Origin: Pseudomonas abietaniphila
GTDB taxonomy: Bacteria; Pseudomonadota; Gammaproteobacteria; Pseudomonadales; Pseudomonadaceae
NCBI RefSeq assembly: GCF_900100795.1
Contig: NZ_FNCO01000020.1
Location: forward strand, 1 to 64,000
Direction: 5' to 3'
DNA: 64,000 nt
Within the stretch, counting starts at the first letter, position 1; each line of letters begins with the position of its first letter. Shown here piece after piece: positions 1-9,539 of this stretch. The position numbers were made by a program, and so were the translations under genes. Under the pieces are notes generated by a model. The model worked only from the letters and a program-made list of their open reading frames with translations, did no database searches and was not told where the DNA came from.

Positions 1-94
1 CCTGGCGATAAGGGTGATCGCGTCCGCTTAAAAATAGGCGGACACCATCGCCTTTAATTCCGGATTTCTGAAGGTGTGTTCGCTGGCCGCTTAC

Positions 95-492
95 CCTACA
101 GTGGATTGAGGTATGACGCAAAATCGCTGACACCGCATGATTTGTAGGAGCGCGCTTGCCCGCGATGGATGTATCAGACGACACAGGTGCATCGGATGTA
201 CCGGCATTTCGCGGGCAAGCGCGCTCCTACAGTGGATTGAGGTACGACGCAAAATCGCTGACACCGCATGATTTGTAGGAGCGCGCTTGCCCGCGATGGA
301 TGTATCAGGCGACACAGGTGCATCGGATGTACCGGCATTTCGCGGGCAAGCGCGCTCCTACAGTTGATTGAGGTACGACGCAAAATCGCTGACACCGCAT
401 GATTTGTAGGAGCGCGCTTGCCCGCGATAGATGTATCAGGCGACACAGGTATGTCGGATGTACCGGCATTTCGCGGGCAAGCGCGCTCCTAC
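95..492. repeat. Tandem REPIN array, three units of 131 bp
   Basis: The junction word CCTACAG recurs at 95, 226, 357 and 488, an exact 131-bp period. Each unit holds two inverted REP arms (GTAGGAGCGCGCTTGCCCGCG and its reverse complement) separated by a variable stem region, so each is a REP doublet (REPIN) plus a spacer with the word AAAATCGCTGACACCGC. The units differ at only a few bases, for example GATGG against GATAG. No credible gene crosses the array; open frames inside it are repeats of the repeat. Confidence 0.93.
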
Positions 493-514
493 AGGCGTTT
501 CGGGGCAGCCAGAG

Positions 515-2299
515 CTAGCGCTGTTCGCTTTGCGGTGTCACGCGCAGCACTTCCTCGACAGTCGTCAACCCGGCCGCGACTTTCTGTGCGCCGGACAACC
601 GCAAACTGCGCATCCCGTCTTTAAAGCCTTGCCGGCGCAGCGCCGTGAGGTCGAGGTCCGCCGTGATCAGCGATTTCACGGCGTCGGACATCAGCATGAT
701 CTCGTACACCCCGGCGCGTCCGCGATAACCGGTGTCACGGCACTCCGCGCACCCGACGGCGCGGTGGGCGCCGGTGGGTACAGCCGCTTGCCACGGACGC
801 GTCAGGGTCTGCCAATCCACTTCGTCGATCTCCACGGGCGCCTTGCAGTGCGGGCAAAGTGTGCGCACCAGACGCTGGGCCATAACGCCGAGAATCGTTG
901 CCTTGAGCAGGTAATGCGGCACGCCGAGTTCCAGCAGACGACTGATCGCACTCGGCGCATCGTTGGTGTGCAGGGTCGACAGCACCAAGTGACCGGTCAA
1001 CGCCGCCTGGATCGCCATTTCGGCCGTCTCCAGGTCGCGAATCTCGCCGATCATGATGATGTCAGGGTCTTGCCGCATCAACGCACGCACGCCGCTGGCG
1101 AAGGTGAGGTCAATGTTGTGCTGCACCTGCATCTGGTTGAACGAGGGCTCGACCATTTCGATCGGGTCCTCGATGGTGCAGAGGTTCACTTCCGAGGTCG
1201 CCAGCTTCTTCAGCGTGGTGTATAGCGTGGTGGTCTTGCCGGAACCGGTGGGTCCGGTCACCAGGATGATGCCGTTGGGTTGATGCGTCATGCCTTCCCA
1301 GCGACGCAGGTCGTCTCCCGAGAAACCTAGTTGGTCGAAGTCCTTGAGCAGCACTTCAGGGTCGAAAATCCGCATCACCATTTTTTCGCCGAACGCCGTC
1401 GGCAGCGTCGACAAGCGCAATTCCACCTCACCGCCGTCCGGTGTCTTGGTCTTGACCCGCCCGTCCTGCGGCTTGCGTTTCTCGGCGACGTTCATGCGCC
1501 CCAGGCTCTTGAGTCGGCTGGTGACCGCCATCGTCACTTGAGGTGGAAATTGATAAACGGTGTGCAGCACACCGTCGATACGGAAGCGCACGGTGCCTGC
1601 TTCCCGGCGAGGTTCGATGTGAATGTCGCTGGCGCGCTGCTGATACGCGTACTGGAACAACCAGTCGACGATGTTGACGATGTGCGCGTCGTTGGCATCG
1701 GGTTCCTGATCGCTGGCGCCGAGCTTGAGCAGTTGCTCGAAGTTGCCCAGGTTGCTCATTTTTTGATCGGTCGCGCTGGCGCCGCTGACCGATTTGGCCA
1801 GTCGATAAAACTCCACCGCCAGCTTCTGCACATCGACCGGATTGGCGACCACGCGCTTGATCGGCATCTTCAGCACGTGCGTCAGGTCGGCTTCCCACGC
1901 TTTCACAAAAGGCTGGGCGCTGGCAATGGTCACCGCGTCCCGGTCCACGGCGACCGCCAGAATCTTGTGGCGTTGGGCAAAGGCATAGGACATCACCGGC
2001 GTGACGGCCGCCACGTTGATCTTCAGCGGGTCGATGCGCATGTACGGCTGGCCGGCCTGTTCGGCCAGCCACGCGGTGAGGGTTTCCAGATCGAGCTTTT
2101 TGCCGGGGCGTTTAAGGTTGTCGAACTGCTGGGCGGAAATGAACTCAAGGGGATGAATTTGCAGATTTTGCGCGGTTCGGCGCAGGGTCAATGCGTATTC
2201 AGCATTGTCCTGATCGATGTATTCCTGCGCGACGAGATCACGTAGGACTTCATTCAGATCCAGCCAGCGGTCCTGGGATGATGAGGCGAGGACGGACAT
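515..2299 (-). CDS. GspE/PilB-family secretion ATPase (orphan)
   Basis: A 594-residue traffic ATPase of the type II secretion/type IV pilus family, which hydrolyses ATP at the inner membrane to drive pseudopilus or pilus assembly. An N-terminal GspE-N/MshE-like region covers about residues 20-160. The Walker A GPTGSGKT is at 349-356, the Walker B DPDIIMIGE at 411-419, an Asp/His box lies between them, and a tetracysteine zinc motif (CPHC at 482, CAEC at 517) is typical of GspE and PilB. Length is normal. No gsp or pil partner genes are next to it, so it must work with components coded elsewhere or act alone. The neighbour on the same strand is a small ACT-like protein. The family is certain; the exact system is not. 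Confidence 0.9.
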   Translation of the reverse strand: MSVLASSSQDRWLDLNEVLRDLVAQEYIDQDNAEYALTLRRTAQNLQIHPLEFISAQQFDNLKRPGKKLDLETLTAWLAEQAGQPYMRIDPLKINVAAVTPVMSYAFAQRHKILAVAVDRDAVTIASAQPFVKAWEADLTHVLKMPIKRVVANPVDVQKLAVEFYRLAKSVSGASATDQKMSNLGNFEQLLKLGASDQEPDANDAHIVNIVDWLFQYAYQQRASDIHIEPRREAGTVRFRIDGVLHTVYQFPPQVTMAVTSRLKSLGRMNVAEKRKPQDGRVKTKTPDGGEVELRLSTLPTAFGEKMVMRIFDPEVLLKDFDQLGFSGDDLRRWEGMTHQPNGIILVTGPTGSGKTTTLYTTLKKLATSEVNLCTIEDPIEMVEPSFNQMQVQHNIDLTFASGVRALMRQDPDIIMIGEIRDLETAEMAIQAALTGHLVLSTLHTNDAPSAISRLLELGVPHYLLKATILGVMAQRLVRTLCPHCKAPVEIDEVDWQTLTRPWQAAVPTGAHRAVGCAECRDTGYRGRAGVYEIMLMSDAVKSLITADLDLTALRRQGFKDGMRSLRLSGAQKVAAGLTTVEEVLRVTPQSEQR

Positions 2300-2410
2300 G
2301 CGGGCTCCTTCGGACGAGACGACTTACTTCGTGAGTAAGCAAGAGTAGTCCCAAGCGTGCCAGTTGTTGCGTCCTGCAGGTAGTGAAGCGTTGCCAATAT
2401 TTTCGGCCAC

Positions 2411-2758
2411 TCAACCGACAGCGAGTGAGACGGGCTCGGATAGGACGTGCAAATCGCCGATCGGTTCCAGATCCACTGAGCAAACATTGATCAGATTGCG
2501 CATTTTTTCGCCAATGACCTGAGCGCGATGCCAGGTCATGCCACCCACTTCGGCCTCGATCATCAACATGCCTTCCTGCTGCAGCACGCTGACTTGCTGA
2601 GGAATCAGGTATTGCATGGCGAACAGGTTCAACACCCGGCAAATCAGGTCAGGCTCGGCTTCGGCAAGGATCTGGAAGCGCGACCGACAGTGGGCGTTGC
2701 TGACAGACCAGGCGTCGGGGCGAAGCGGGGCGCAGGGCACTGATTCGAGGTGAGGCAT
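2411..2758 (-). CDS. Small conserved protein, possible ACT-like fold
   Basis: 115 residues, unknown function. The start is supported by an AGGAGAG Shine-Dalgarno six bases before the ATG. After about 25 residues the chain alternates strand and helix in a beta-alpha-beta-beta-alpha-beta order (FQILAEAEPDLICRVLNLF, then MLMIEAEV, then a helix and a last strand), which resembles ACT regulatory domains such as the small subunit of acetolactate synthase. It is divergent from the Lrp-family gene at 2921, itself an ACT-like (RAM domain) regulator. A link to amino-acid sensing is inference only. Confidence 0.7.
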   Translation of the reverse strand: MPHLESVPCAPLRPDAWSVSNAHCRSRFQILAEAEPDLICRVLNLFAMQYLIPQQVSVLQQEGMLMIEAEVGGMTWHRAQVIGEKMRNLINVCSVDLEPIGDLHVLSEPVSLAVG

Positions 2759-2920
2759 GTTGAACTCTCCTGTTTTCGTCGTCGGTCAGCGGGACCGCGA
2801 TGAGCTGTGTGAGTGAGAGAAAGTTTTACATGCTGAAAAAGAAATTTCTGATCCAAGATCGGCTGGTTTACGCTTGTTTAGACTTGTTAATGCGCAGCTT
2901 GAAGATTAAGGAGATAACTT

Positions 2921-3391
2921 ATGCAAATCGAGCTGGATGCCTACGATCGCAAGATACTGGCGCTTCTTCAGGAAGACGCCTCGCTGTCGAGCGCGCAGAT
3001 CGCTGAAGAGGTTGGTCTGTCCCAATCGCCATGCTGGCGAAGGATCCAGCGATTGAAGGACGAAGGCGTGATTCGGCGGCAGGTGACTTTGCTGGATCGC
3101 AAGAAGATTGGTCTGAACACCCAGATCTTCGCGGAGGTGAAACTCAACGCCCACGGGCGTTCCAACTTCACGGAATTCACCGAAGCCATTCGCGGATTTC
3201 CGGAGGTGCTGGAATGTTATGTGCTGATGGGGTCGGTGGACTTTCTGCTGCGCATCGTGACACCGGACATCGAAGCGTATGAGCGGTTTTTCTTTGAGAA
3301 GCTGTCGCTGGTGCCAGGGATTCAGGAGGTGAACTCGACCGTTGCGCTGTCGGAGATCAAATCGACGACGAGTTTGCCGATCGTGAAGTGA
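2921..3391 (+). CDS. Lrp/AsnC-family transcriptional regulator
   Basis: 156 residues with the usual two domains: an N-terminal winged helix-turn-helix (about 5-62, beginning LDAYDRKILALLQEDA, recognition region SQSPCWRRIQRLKDEGVI) and a C-terminal RAM ligand-binding domain (about 70-150, with the CYVLMGSVDFLLRI strand). Members bind amino acids and control amino-acid metabolism genes locally or globally. An AGGAG site precedes the ATG. The sequence looks like the Lrp/Bkd-type subgroup. Its target is not shown by the context; the divergent small gene at 2758 is the nearest candidate. Confidence 0.93.
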   Translation: MQIELDAYDRKILALLQEDASLSSAQIAEEVGLSQSPCWRRIQRLKDEGVIRRQVTLLDRKKIGLNTQIFAEVKLNAHGRSNFTEFTEAIRGFPEVLECYVLMGSVDFLLRIVTPDIEAYERFFFEKLSLVPGIQEVNSTVALSEIKSTTSLPIVK

Positions 3392-3438
3392 TCGTGGCCC
3401 GGATCTTTTGCATACGGCTGAACATGGCGTTATCCCTT

Positions 3439-3527
3439 TTAGGAGCGCGCTTGCCCGCGATTAAGGGGGTGTCAGCCGCCATCCATGTGACTGATCCACC
3501 GCCTTCGCGGGCAAGCGCGCTCCTACA
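3439..3527. repeat. REP doublet (REPIN)
   Basis: AGGAGCGCGCTTGCCCGCG at 3441 is answered by its reverse complement ending at 3524, the same family as the tandem array at 95-492, here as a single copy between two convergent genes. Confidence 0.88.
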
Positions 3528-3544
3528 GGTATTGGGACGGGGCC

Positions 3545-4912
3545 TTAAAGCTTCAGCAACGTCTTCCACGCCCGGCTTTGCAGCACGGTAATGGTTTGCT
3601 GCACGCGGGCTTCGAGGATTTCGTCGCTGATGTCCAGATGCGCCAGCTGCTCTAGCTTGTTCATCTCGCCGTACAAGCGATCCAGTTCCGGCAGCTCCAG
3701 CGTGTGACGTGCGTAATGCAGCCACACCTGAATGCGCTCGATGCGTGGCAGTTGCTCGGCCAGATCTTCTGGCTGTTGCTGGTAGCGCGCCAGATTGAGC
3801 GCCGTTGCCTCGTCACCGAGGAAGCGCGGGACCCAGCTGCTGAGCATCGCGTTGCCCTGACGATTGCCACGGTTGTTGCGCTCGGCGGTCCAGCTGCGCT
3901 CCATCAACCAGCGCGAGGTGGTGAGCGAGAACAGGCCCCAACGCGGGTCTTCCAGCTCTTCGATGAACTGCTCATGCGCAGCAGCGCGCACGTCGGCATC
4001 ATCCCGACCGGCCAGCACCAGCGTGCGCCAGTCTTCCAGCAACGCATCAAGCGCAGCACGCAGATCGTGGGTGGTGGCGCGTGGAGCAGCCTGACCCAGG
4101 CTGCCGGTCAGTGCGCGCAGCTCGGCGAGCACCTCGACCCATTCCTGCAACAGGTTCCAGTGACCGTTGAAGCGATACTGCTCAGCCAGGCGCTGGCTGC
4201 TGCCCAACAGGTACCAGGCCACCGCATTGTAGGCGTCGTCAACGCAGGTTTCGGCGTGCAGCTCAGGCGCCGGCAACTTGACCGAGTAACTGCCAGCGTC
4301 GAACAGGCGATAGCCACGCTCGGCCTTGCTGATGTCACACGGCATCAACGCCAGCTTCTCGGCCAGCTCGGCGGCCAGCTCCAGCAGGGCAGCAGGTTCG
4401 CCTTCGCGCAGTTCCAGCTCCAGCTCGCAGATTTCTTCCTTCTGCTTGCCGACGATGACATTGCCCAAGTCCAGCGCCGCTTCGATCACGACCTTGGATT
4501 TGCCGCGGCCCCAGGCAATCTCGGCCTTTTCGCGGACGAAATCGGTGGTGAACAGCGGCTTGATGGTTTTCTTGTCCAGATCCGCCAGTTGCTCGGGCCA
4601 GCACTCGCCGTCGAGCTTCTTGAGGTCCAGCTTGGCCTTGGGCACGTCCCAGTTGTATTCGTTACGCTCGGACAGACCGGCGACGCTCTGGCCGCGGGTC
4701 TTGAGGGTCTGGATGATCGCGTCGCCGTCACGGCGCAAACGCAGCGCAACCTTGGCCTGAGCGAGTTCGCGCTCAGGTGTGTCGAAGTACTGATTGAACA
4801 GCTCCAGACGCTCCCAGCCGCTTTTGTTGCGTTTTTTCAGCAACGGGTGCTCGCGCAGGGCAATGAGGGTTTCGCGGCTGACGCGGAGTTTGATTTCGGT
4901 TTCTTTCTGCAT
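3545..4912 (-). CDS. CYTH and CHAD domain protein (inorganic triphosphatase type)
   Basis: 455 residues. The N-terminal CYTH domain (about 1-200) starts with the ExExK signature (ETEIKLRV) and has the acidic and basic strands of a triphosphate tunnel enzyme; E. coli YgiF, of the same layout, hydrolyses inorganic triphosphate. The second half (about 215-450) is a helical CHAD domain with scattered His and Arg, thought to bind polyphosphate. The start codon follows a weak site but the MQKETEIKL beginning is the family's normal one. It is divergent from argE. Cytoplasmic. Substrate by homology only. Confidence 0.9.
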   Translation of the reverse strand: MQKETEIKLRVSRETLIALREHPLLKKRNKSGWERLELFNQYFDTPERELAQAKVALRLRRDGDAIIQTLKTRGQSVAGLSERNEYNWDVPKAKLDLKKLDGECWPEQLADLDKKTIKPLFTTDFVREKAEIAWGRGKSKVVIEAALDLGNVIVGKQKEEICELELELREGEPAALLELAAELAEKLALMPCDISKAERGYRLFDAGSYSVKLPAPELHAETCVDDAYNAVAWYLLGSSQRLAEQYRFNGHWNLLQEWVEVLAELRALTGSLGQAAPRATTHDLRAALDALLEDWRTLVLAGRDDADVRAAAHEQFIEELEDPRWGLFSLTTSRWLMERSWTAERNNRGNRQGNAMLSSWVPRFLGDEATALNLARYQQQPEDLAEQLPRIERIQVWLHYARHTLELPELDRLYGEMNKLEQLAHLDISDEILEARVQQTITVLQSRAWKTLLKL

Positions 4913-5078
4913 GGCCGGGAATCCAGGCGCTCTATCGCTGATAAACAGGGGGCGCAGCCGGAATCGACACAGCTGCGTGGGTCGTGCAGTGTACAGGACA
5001 TCACCCGTGACGGTTTATTCCTGCTGTCCAATCACCCTATGATGACCATCACGTCGCACTGCATTTCAGGAGTCGTCC

Positions 5079-6227
5079 ATGCCGTTGCCGTCCATGAAAG
5101 ACCAGTTCGCGGCCCTGATCGCCGCGCCTTCGGTGAGTTGTACGCAGCCCTCGCTGGACCAGTCCAACCGCGCGGTCATCGATCTGCTCGCCGGTTGGCT
5201 CGGCGATCTGGGTTTTGCCTGCGATATCCAGCACGTCAGTCCCGGCAAATTCAATCTGGTGGCGACCTATGGCACCGGCCCCGGCGGCCTGGTGTTGTCC
5301 GGCCACAGCGACACCGTTCCCTACGACGACGCACTCTGGAAGACCGACCCGCTAAAGCTGACAGAAGTCGACGGCCGTTGGGTGGGGTTGGGCAGCTGCG
5401 ACATGAAGGGGTTCTTCGCACTGGCCATCGAGGCGTTGCAGCCCTTGCTGGACAAGCCGTTCAAGCAGCCGCTGATCATTCTGGCGACGTGCGATGAAGA
5501 GAGCTCGATGTCCGGCGCGAAGGCGTTGGCCGCCGCAGGCGGTGTGCTGGGACGCGCTGCGGTGATCGGCGAACCGACGGGCCTCAAGCCGATTCGCCTG
5601 CACAAAGGCGTGATGATGGATCGCATCGAGATTCTTGGGCGAAGCGGTCACTCGTCGGATCCCAGTCTGGGACACAGCGCGCTGGAGGCGATGTATGACG
5701 CGATTGGCGCGCTCAAGGGCCTGCGTCAGCAGTGGCAGGAGAAATACCGGAACCCGCAATTCAGCGTCCCGGCACCGACCATGAACTTCGGCTGCATCCA
5801 CGGGGGCGATAATCCGAACCGGATCTGCGGGCAGTGCTCGCTGGAATTTGACCTGCGTCCGCTGCCAGGCATGGACCCGGAAATGCTCCGTGCGGCGATT
5901 CGGCAAAAGCTGCAACCGCTCGCTGAACTGCACCAGGTAAAGATCGATTACGCGCCGCTGTTTTCGGAAGTGGCGCCATTCGAACAGAGCGCCGATGCGG
6001 AACTGGTTCGCGTTGCCGAACGTCTGACAGGTCATACGGCCGAAGCAGTGGCATTTGGAACCGAAGCGCCTTATCTTCAGCGCCTTGGTTGCGAAACGAT
6101 CGTGTTGGGCCCCGGCGACATCGCCTGTGCGCACCAGCCGGGCGAATATCTCGAAATGTCACGTTTGCAGCCTACAGTGCGTCTATTGCGTCAGTTGATT
6201 GAACATTACTGCCTTTCTCCTGTGTGA
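5079..6227 (+). CDS. argE: Acetylornithine deacetylase
   Basis: 382 residues, M20-family dinuclear zinc hydrolase that turns N-acetylornithine into ornithine and acetate. The metal-binding and catalytic signature SGHSDTVP followed by LGSCDMKGF, then the DEESSMSG glutamate pair, are all present, as is the lid domain in the middle (about 180-290, with HKGVMMDRIEI). AGGAG lies upstream of the ATG. It precedes argA on the same strand by about 115 bases, grouping two arginine-synthesis steps. Many pseudomonads also have the ArgJ cyclic route, so this enzyme may be auxiliary. Confidence 0.93.
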   Translation: MPLPSMKDQFAALIAAPSVSCTQPSLDQSNRAVIDLLAGWLGDLGFACDIQHVSPGKFNLVATYGTGPGGLVLSGHSDTVPYDDALWKTDPLKLTEVDGRWVGLGSCDMKGFFALAIEALQPLLDKPFKQPLIILATCDEESSMSGAKALAAAGGVLGRAAVIGEPTGLKPIRLHKGVMMDRIEILGRSGHSSDPSLGHSALEAMYDAIGALKGLRQQWQEKYRNPQFSVPAPTMNFGCIHGGDNPNRICGQCSLEFDLRPLPGMDPEMLRAAIRQKLQPLAELHQVKIDYAPLFSEVAPFEQSADAELVRVAERLTGHTAEAVAFGTEAPYLQRLGCETIVLGPGDIACAHQPGEYLEMSRLQPTVRLLRQLIEHYCLSPV

Positions 6228-6341
6228 GTAGGCCTCAGCCCAGAGGAGATAACGCGTGTTGCGATGCCTGTTCCGACGATAAAGCCCATGCCGTTGTGAG
6301 TGCTTTCACCCTTCGTCCATTTTTTACAGGCTCTTTCGGAT

Positions 6342-7640
6342 ATGCCCGATTACGTCAATTGGCTCCGCCACGCGTCTCCCTATATCAATGCCCACCGGGA
6401 TTGCACCTTCATCGTCATGCTTCCGGGCGACGGCGTTGAGCACCCGAATTTCGGCAATATCGTCCATGACCTGGTGTTGCTGCACAGCCTGGGCGTTCGC
6501 CTGGTGCTGGTCCACGGTTCCCGTCCGCAAATCGAAAGTCGCCTCGAAGCGCGCGGCCTGACGCCGCATTTTCATCGCGACATGCGCGTGACTGACTTCG
6601 CCACGCTTGAGTGCGTGATCGACGCGGTGGGTGCGCTGCGCATCGCCATCGAAGCGCGCCTGTCGATGGACATGGCGGCGTCTCCGATGCAGGGTTCGCG
6701 ATTGCGAGTCACCAGCGGCAACTTTGTGACCGCCCGCCCGATTGGCGTGCTCGAAGGCGTGGACTATCAGCACACCGGTGAAGTCCGTCGGATTGACCGC
6801 AAGGGTATCAACCGCCTGCTCGACGAGCGCTCCATTGTTCTGCTGTCGCCGCTGGGTTATTCGCCGACGGGCGAGATCTTCAACCTCGCCTGCGAAGACG
6901 TCGCCACCCGCGCGGCCATCGACCTGGGCGCGGAGAAACTGCTGCTGTTCGGCGCCGAGTCGGGCCTGCTCGACGAACAAGGCCGTCTGGTGCGTGAACT
7001 GCGTCCGCAGCAGGTTCCGGCGCATCTGCAGAGGCTGGGCAACAACTATCAGGCCGAGCTGCTGGATGCCGCCGCACAGGCCTGCCGTGGCGGCGTGGCG
7101 CGCAGTCATATCGTGAGTTATGCCGAAGACGGCGCCCTGCTGTCGGAACTGTTTACCCGCGCAGGCGGCGGCACGCTGGTCGCCCAGGAGCAGTTCGAGC
7201 TGGTTCGCGAGGCTTCGATTGGTGACGTCGGTGGGTTGATCGACCTGATCACGCCGCTCGAAGAGCAAGGCATTCTGGTGCGCCGTTCTCGTGAGGTGCT
7301 GGAGCGTGAGATCGAACAGTTCAGCGTGGTTGAGCGCGAGGGATTGATCATCGCCTGTGCTGCGCTCTACCCGATTGCTGATTCAGAAACGGGCGAGTTG
7401 GCGTGTCTGGCCGTGAACCCGGAATACCGCCACGGTGGGCGAGGGGATGAGTTGCTGGAACGCATCGAAGAAAGGGCACGGGCACAGGGTTTGAAGACCC
7501 TGTTCGTGCTCACCACCCGCACGGCCCACTGGTTCCGCGAGCGTGGTTTCGAGCCTAGCAGCGTAGACCGCCTGCCCAGCGCGCGAGCGTCGCTGTACAA
7601 CTATCAGCGTAATTCGAAGATTTTCGAGAAGGCGATTTGA
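6342..7640 (+). CDS. argA: Amino-acid N-acetyltransferase (N-acetylglutamate synthase)
   Basis: Catalyses acetyl-CoA plus glutamate to N-acetylglutamate, the first step of arginine synthesis. The ATG at 6342 (MPDYVNWLRHASPYINAHRD) gives 432 residues, the normal ArgA length and N-terminus; an upstream GTG at 6300 would add 14 residues without family support. Residues 1-280 form an amino-acid kinase fold that binds arginine for feedback inhibition; residues 290-430 form a GNAT acetyltransferase domain (the ELACLAVNPEYRHGGRGDELL stretch is the acetyl-CoA loop). A 12-bp hairpin with one mismatch follows the stop. Confidence 0.95.
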   Translation: MPDYVNWLRHASPYINAHRDCTFIVMLPGDGVEHPNFGNIVHDLVLLHSLGVRLVLVHGSRPQIESRLEARGLTPHFHRDMRVTDFATLECVIDAVGALRIAIEARLSMDMAASPMQGSRLRVTSGNFVTARPIGVLEGVDYQHTGEVRRIDRKGINRLLDERSIVLLSPLGYSPTGEIFNLACEDVATRAAIDLGAEKLLLFGAESGLLDEQGRLVRELRPQQVPAHLQRLGNNYQAELLDAAAQACRGGVARSHIVSYAEDGALLSELFTRAGGGTLVAQEQFELVREASIGDVGGLIDLITPLEEQGILVRRSREVLEREIEQFSVVEREGLIIACAALYPIADSETGELACLAVNPEYRHGGRGDELLERIEERARAQGLKTLFVLTTRTAHWFRERGFEPSSVDRLPSARASLYNYQRNSKIFEKAI

Positions 7641-7646
7641 GCGAAG

Positions 7647-7676
7647 TGCGTCGGGCCTGGAACGAGGCCTGACGCA
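7647..7676 (+). terminator. Hairpin after argA
   Basis: TGCGTCGGGCCT pairs with AGGCCTGACGCA (one G-T pair) over a 6-base loop just after the argA stop. There is no long T run, so it is a weak or Rho-assisted terminator or a 3' stabiliser. Confidence 0.45.
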
Positions 7677-7699
7677 TGCTTGGGTCCTGACGGGAATGT

Positions 7700-7740
7700 C
7701 TGTGTGAGCGAGCTTGCTCGCGAAGCTCCCTCCCACAGTG
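7700..7740. repeat. Single REP element, GAGCTTGCTCGCGA type
   Basis: TGTGAGCGAGCTTGCTCGCGA followed by CTCCCACAG, a REP palindrome lying between convergent argA and gshA. Confidence 0.75.
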
Positions 7741-7755
7741 CTTATCGGCGTCTTT

Positions 7756-9357
7756 TCAGTTACTGATCGCCAGAATGCTCGCCTGATACGCGCCGACAAA
7801 GGTGTCGAAATCCACAGGCTCTTCGCTTTGTTCCATTTCGGACTGCTGCGCCAGAGACTCGCGGGCTTTGGTTTCAAAGTGCGTCTGGTCCTCGACGCTC
7901 AACGGCCGGCCGCGGAAGTACTCGGCATGCGTGCGCGATTGACGCAGCGAAAACGCAGTGAAGCCTTCCTTATGCTCGGTCATGGCAGCCAGCACTTGTG
8001 CCGACGGCGTCAGGGACGTGTCTGCAACTTTGGCGCGCTGCACTTCCAGCGACTTGGCGTGCTCGTCGATACCCTGGCTCTGGTCCAGCAATCTGCTGAT
8101 CGGCTCGATCGTGTCCAGCAGCTCGTTGGCCCAGTCTTTCAGGTCAACGGTTGAGGTGTTCCGGCTCAGTTGCAGCCCAGGACGACGGCCTTCTTTCACC
8201 ACTGTCAGGAAGTTGCTGCTGGCATTCCCGCACTCGCAGTCCGCCAGCTGGGCGCTTTCCTGCAGGGCGCAGAACAGGATAAAGGCGTCGATGAAACGTG
8301 ACTGCTGCAGATCGATGCCGACCGGCAGGAACGGGTTGATGTCCAGGCAACGCACTTCAACGTACTGCACGCCTCGGGCCATCAGGGCCTGAATCGGACG
8401 CTCGCCCGAATAGGTGACGCGCTTCGGACGAATCGTCGAGTAGTACTCGTTCTCGATCTGCAACACGTTGGTGTTGAGCTGAATCCACTCGCCATCCTTG
8501 TGCGTGCCGATTTCGACGTAAGGCGCGTAAGGCGTTGCCACGGCTTTGCGCAGGCTGTCGGTGTAGGTCAGCAAATCGTTGTAGCACGGCGTCAGGTCGG
8601 CCTGGGCGTTGCTCTGGTAACCCAGATCGCTCATGCGCAGACTGGTGGCGTACGGCAGATACAGCGTGTCGGCGTCGAACTGCTCCAGTTGGTGCGAGCG
8701 GCCGCGCAGGAAGCTGGCGTCCAGTGCCGGCGACGCGCCGAACAGGTACATCAACAGCCAACTGTAACGACGGAAATTGCGGATCAGGCCAATGTAGCTT
8801 TCGGACTGGAAATCACGGTCGCTGCCTTCGAAGGCTTCGGTCTGCTTGAGCACCGGCCAGATGGCTTCAGGCAGCGAGAAGTTGTAGTGAATTCCGGCAA
8901 TGCATTGCATCGTCTTGCCGTAGCGCAAAGCAAGGCCCTGGCGGTAGACATACTTGAGCTTGCCGATGTTCGAGGTGCCGTAATACGCGATCGGAATGTC
9001 TTCTTCGGCCGGCAGCGGGCACGGCATCGAAGGGCTCCAGATGTACTCGCCGCCCAACTTGCTGTAGGCGAAACGATGAATCTTTTCCAGGCTGTCCAGC
9101 GTATCGGCCGGGTTGGTCAGCGCCGGCGTGATGAACTCCAGCAGCGACTCGGAGTAGTCGGTGGTGATCTGTTCGTTGGTCAGCGCGGAGCCCAGGGCTT
9201 CCGGGTGCGGAGTCTGGGCCAGCCGGCCCTCGTCAGTAACGCGCAGGCATTCACGTTCGATACCGTGCAGGCACTTCTCCAGAAGGGAGAGGTGAGAGTG
9301 CTCGCCAAGCAAAGCCAGGCGGCGGTTGAGAAGTTCGCTCAAGTTGGATTCCTTCAC
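7756..9357 (-). CDS. gshA: Glutamate-cysteine ligase
   Basis: 533 residues, the gamma-proteobacterial type of the enzyme that joins glutamate and cysteine with ATP, the first step of glutathione synthesis. The N-terminus ([22 protein letters not shown]), the SPSMPCPLP segment and the region [23 protein letters not shown] are characteristic of this class. Length matches the family (about 520). It is the last of three minus-strand genes but is separated from the thioesterase gene by 182 bases that contain a 13-bp perfect hairpin, so it probably has its own promoter. Confidence 0.96.
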   Translation of the reverse strand: MKESNLSELLNRRLALLGEHSHLSLLEKCLHGIERECLRVTDEGRLAQTPHPEALGSALTNEQITTDYSESLLEFITPALTNPADTLDSLEKIHRFAYSKLGGEYIWSPSMPCPLPAEEDIPIAYYGTSNIGKLKYVYRQGLALRYGKTMQCIAGIHYNFSLPEAIWPVLKQTEAFEGSDRDFQSESYIGLIRNFRRYSWLLMYLFGASPALDASFLRGRSHQLEQFDADTLYLPYATSLRMSDLGYQSNAQADLTPCYNDLLTYTDSLRKAVATPYAPYVEIGTHKDGEWIQLNTNVLQIENEYYSTIRPKRVTYSGERPIQALMARGVQYVEVRCLDINPFLPVGIDLQQSRFIDAFILFCALQESAQLADCECGNASSNFLTVVKEGRRPGLQLSRNTSTVDLKDWANELLDTIEPISRLLDQSQGIDEHAKSLEVQRAKVADTSLTPSAQVLAAMTEHKEGFTAFSLRQSRTHAEYFRGRPLSVEDQTHFETKARESLAQQSEMEQSEEPVDFDTFVGAYQASILAISN

Positions 9358-9486
9358 GCGTCAGTCGGCCCTATATGGGGGCGATATGGCGGTCTACAAG
9401 GGTGAAGAAAGGAACTGGCGTTTTCGCCTCGTTTTTGGCCCGAACGCCGATGCCCGTCGCTGATCAATCTTAAAAGGCGATCAGAA

Positions 9487-9517
9487 AATTTCGACACTGT
9501 TACACAGTGTCGAAATT
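9487..9517 (-). terminator. Perfect 13-bp hairpin between thioesterase gene and gshA
   Basis: AATTTCGACACTG at 9487-9499 and its exact reverse complement at 9505-9517 enclose a 5-base loop. On the minus strand the hairpin is followed by TTTT-rich sequence, fitting an intrinsic terminator for the tex-thioesterase transcript. The symmetry also fits a repressor operator upstream of gshA; sequence alone does not decide. Confidence 0.6.
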
Positions 9518-9539
9518 AACTCATATCGCTATCAGACAG

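Noticed and set aside
91-446. Repeat-derived minus-strand frames in the first array
   Set aside because: Same sequence in successive units, due to the 131-bp period being read by chance without stops.
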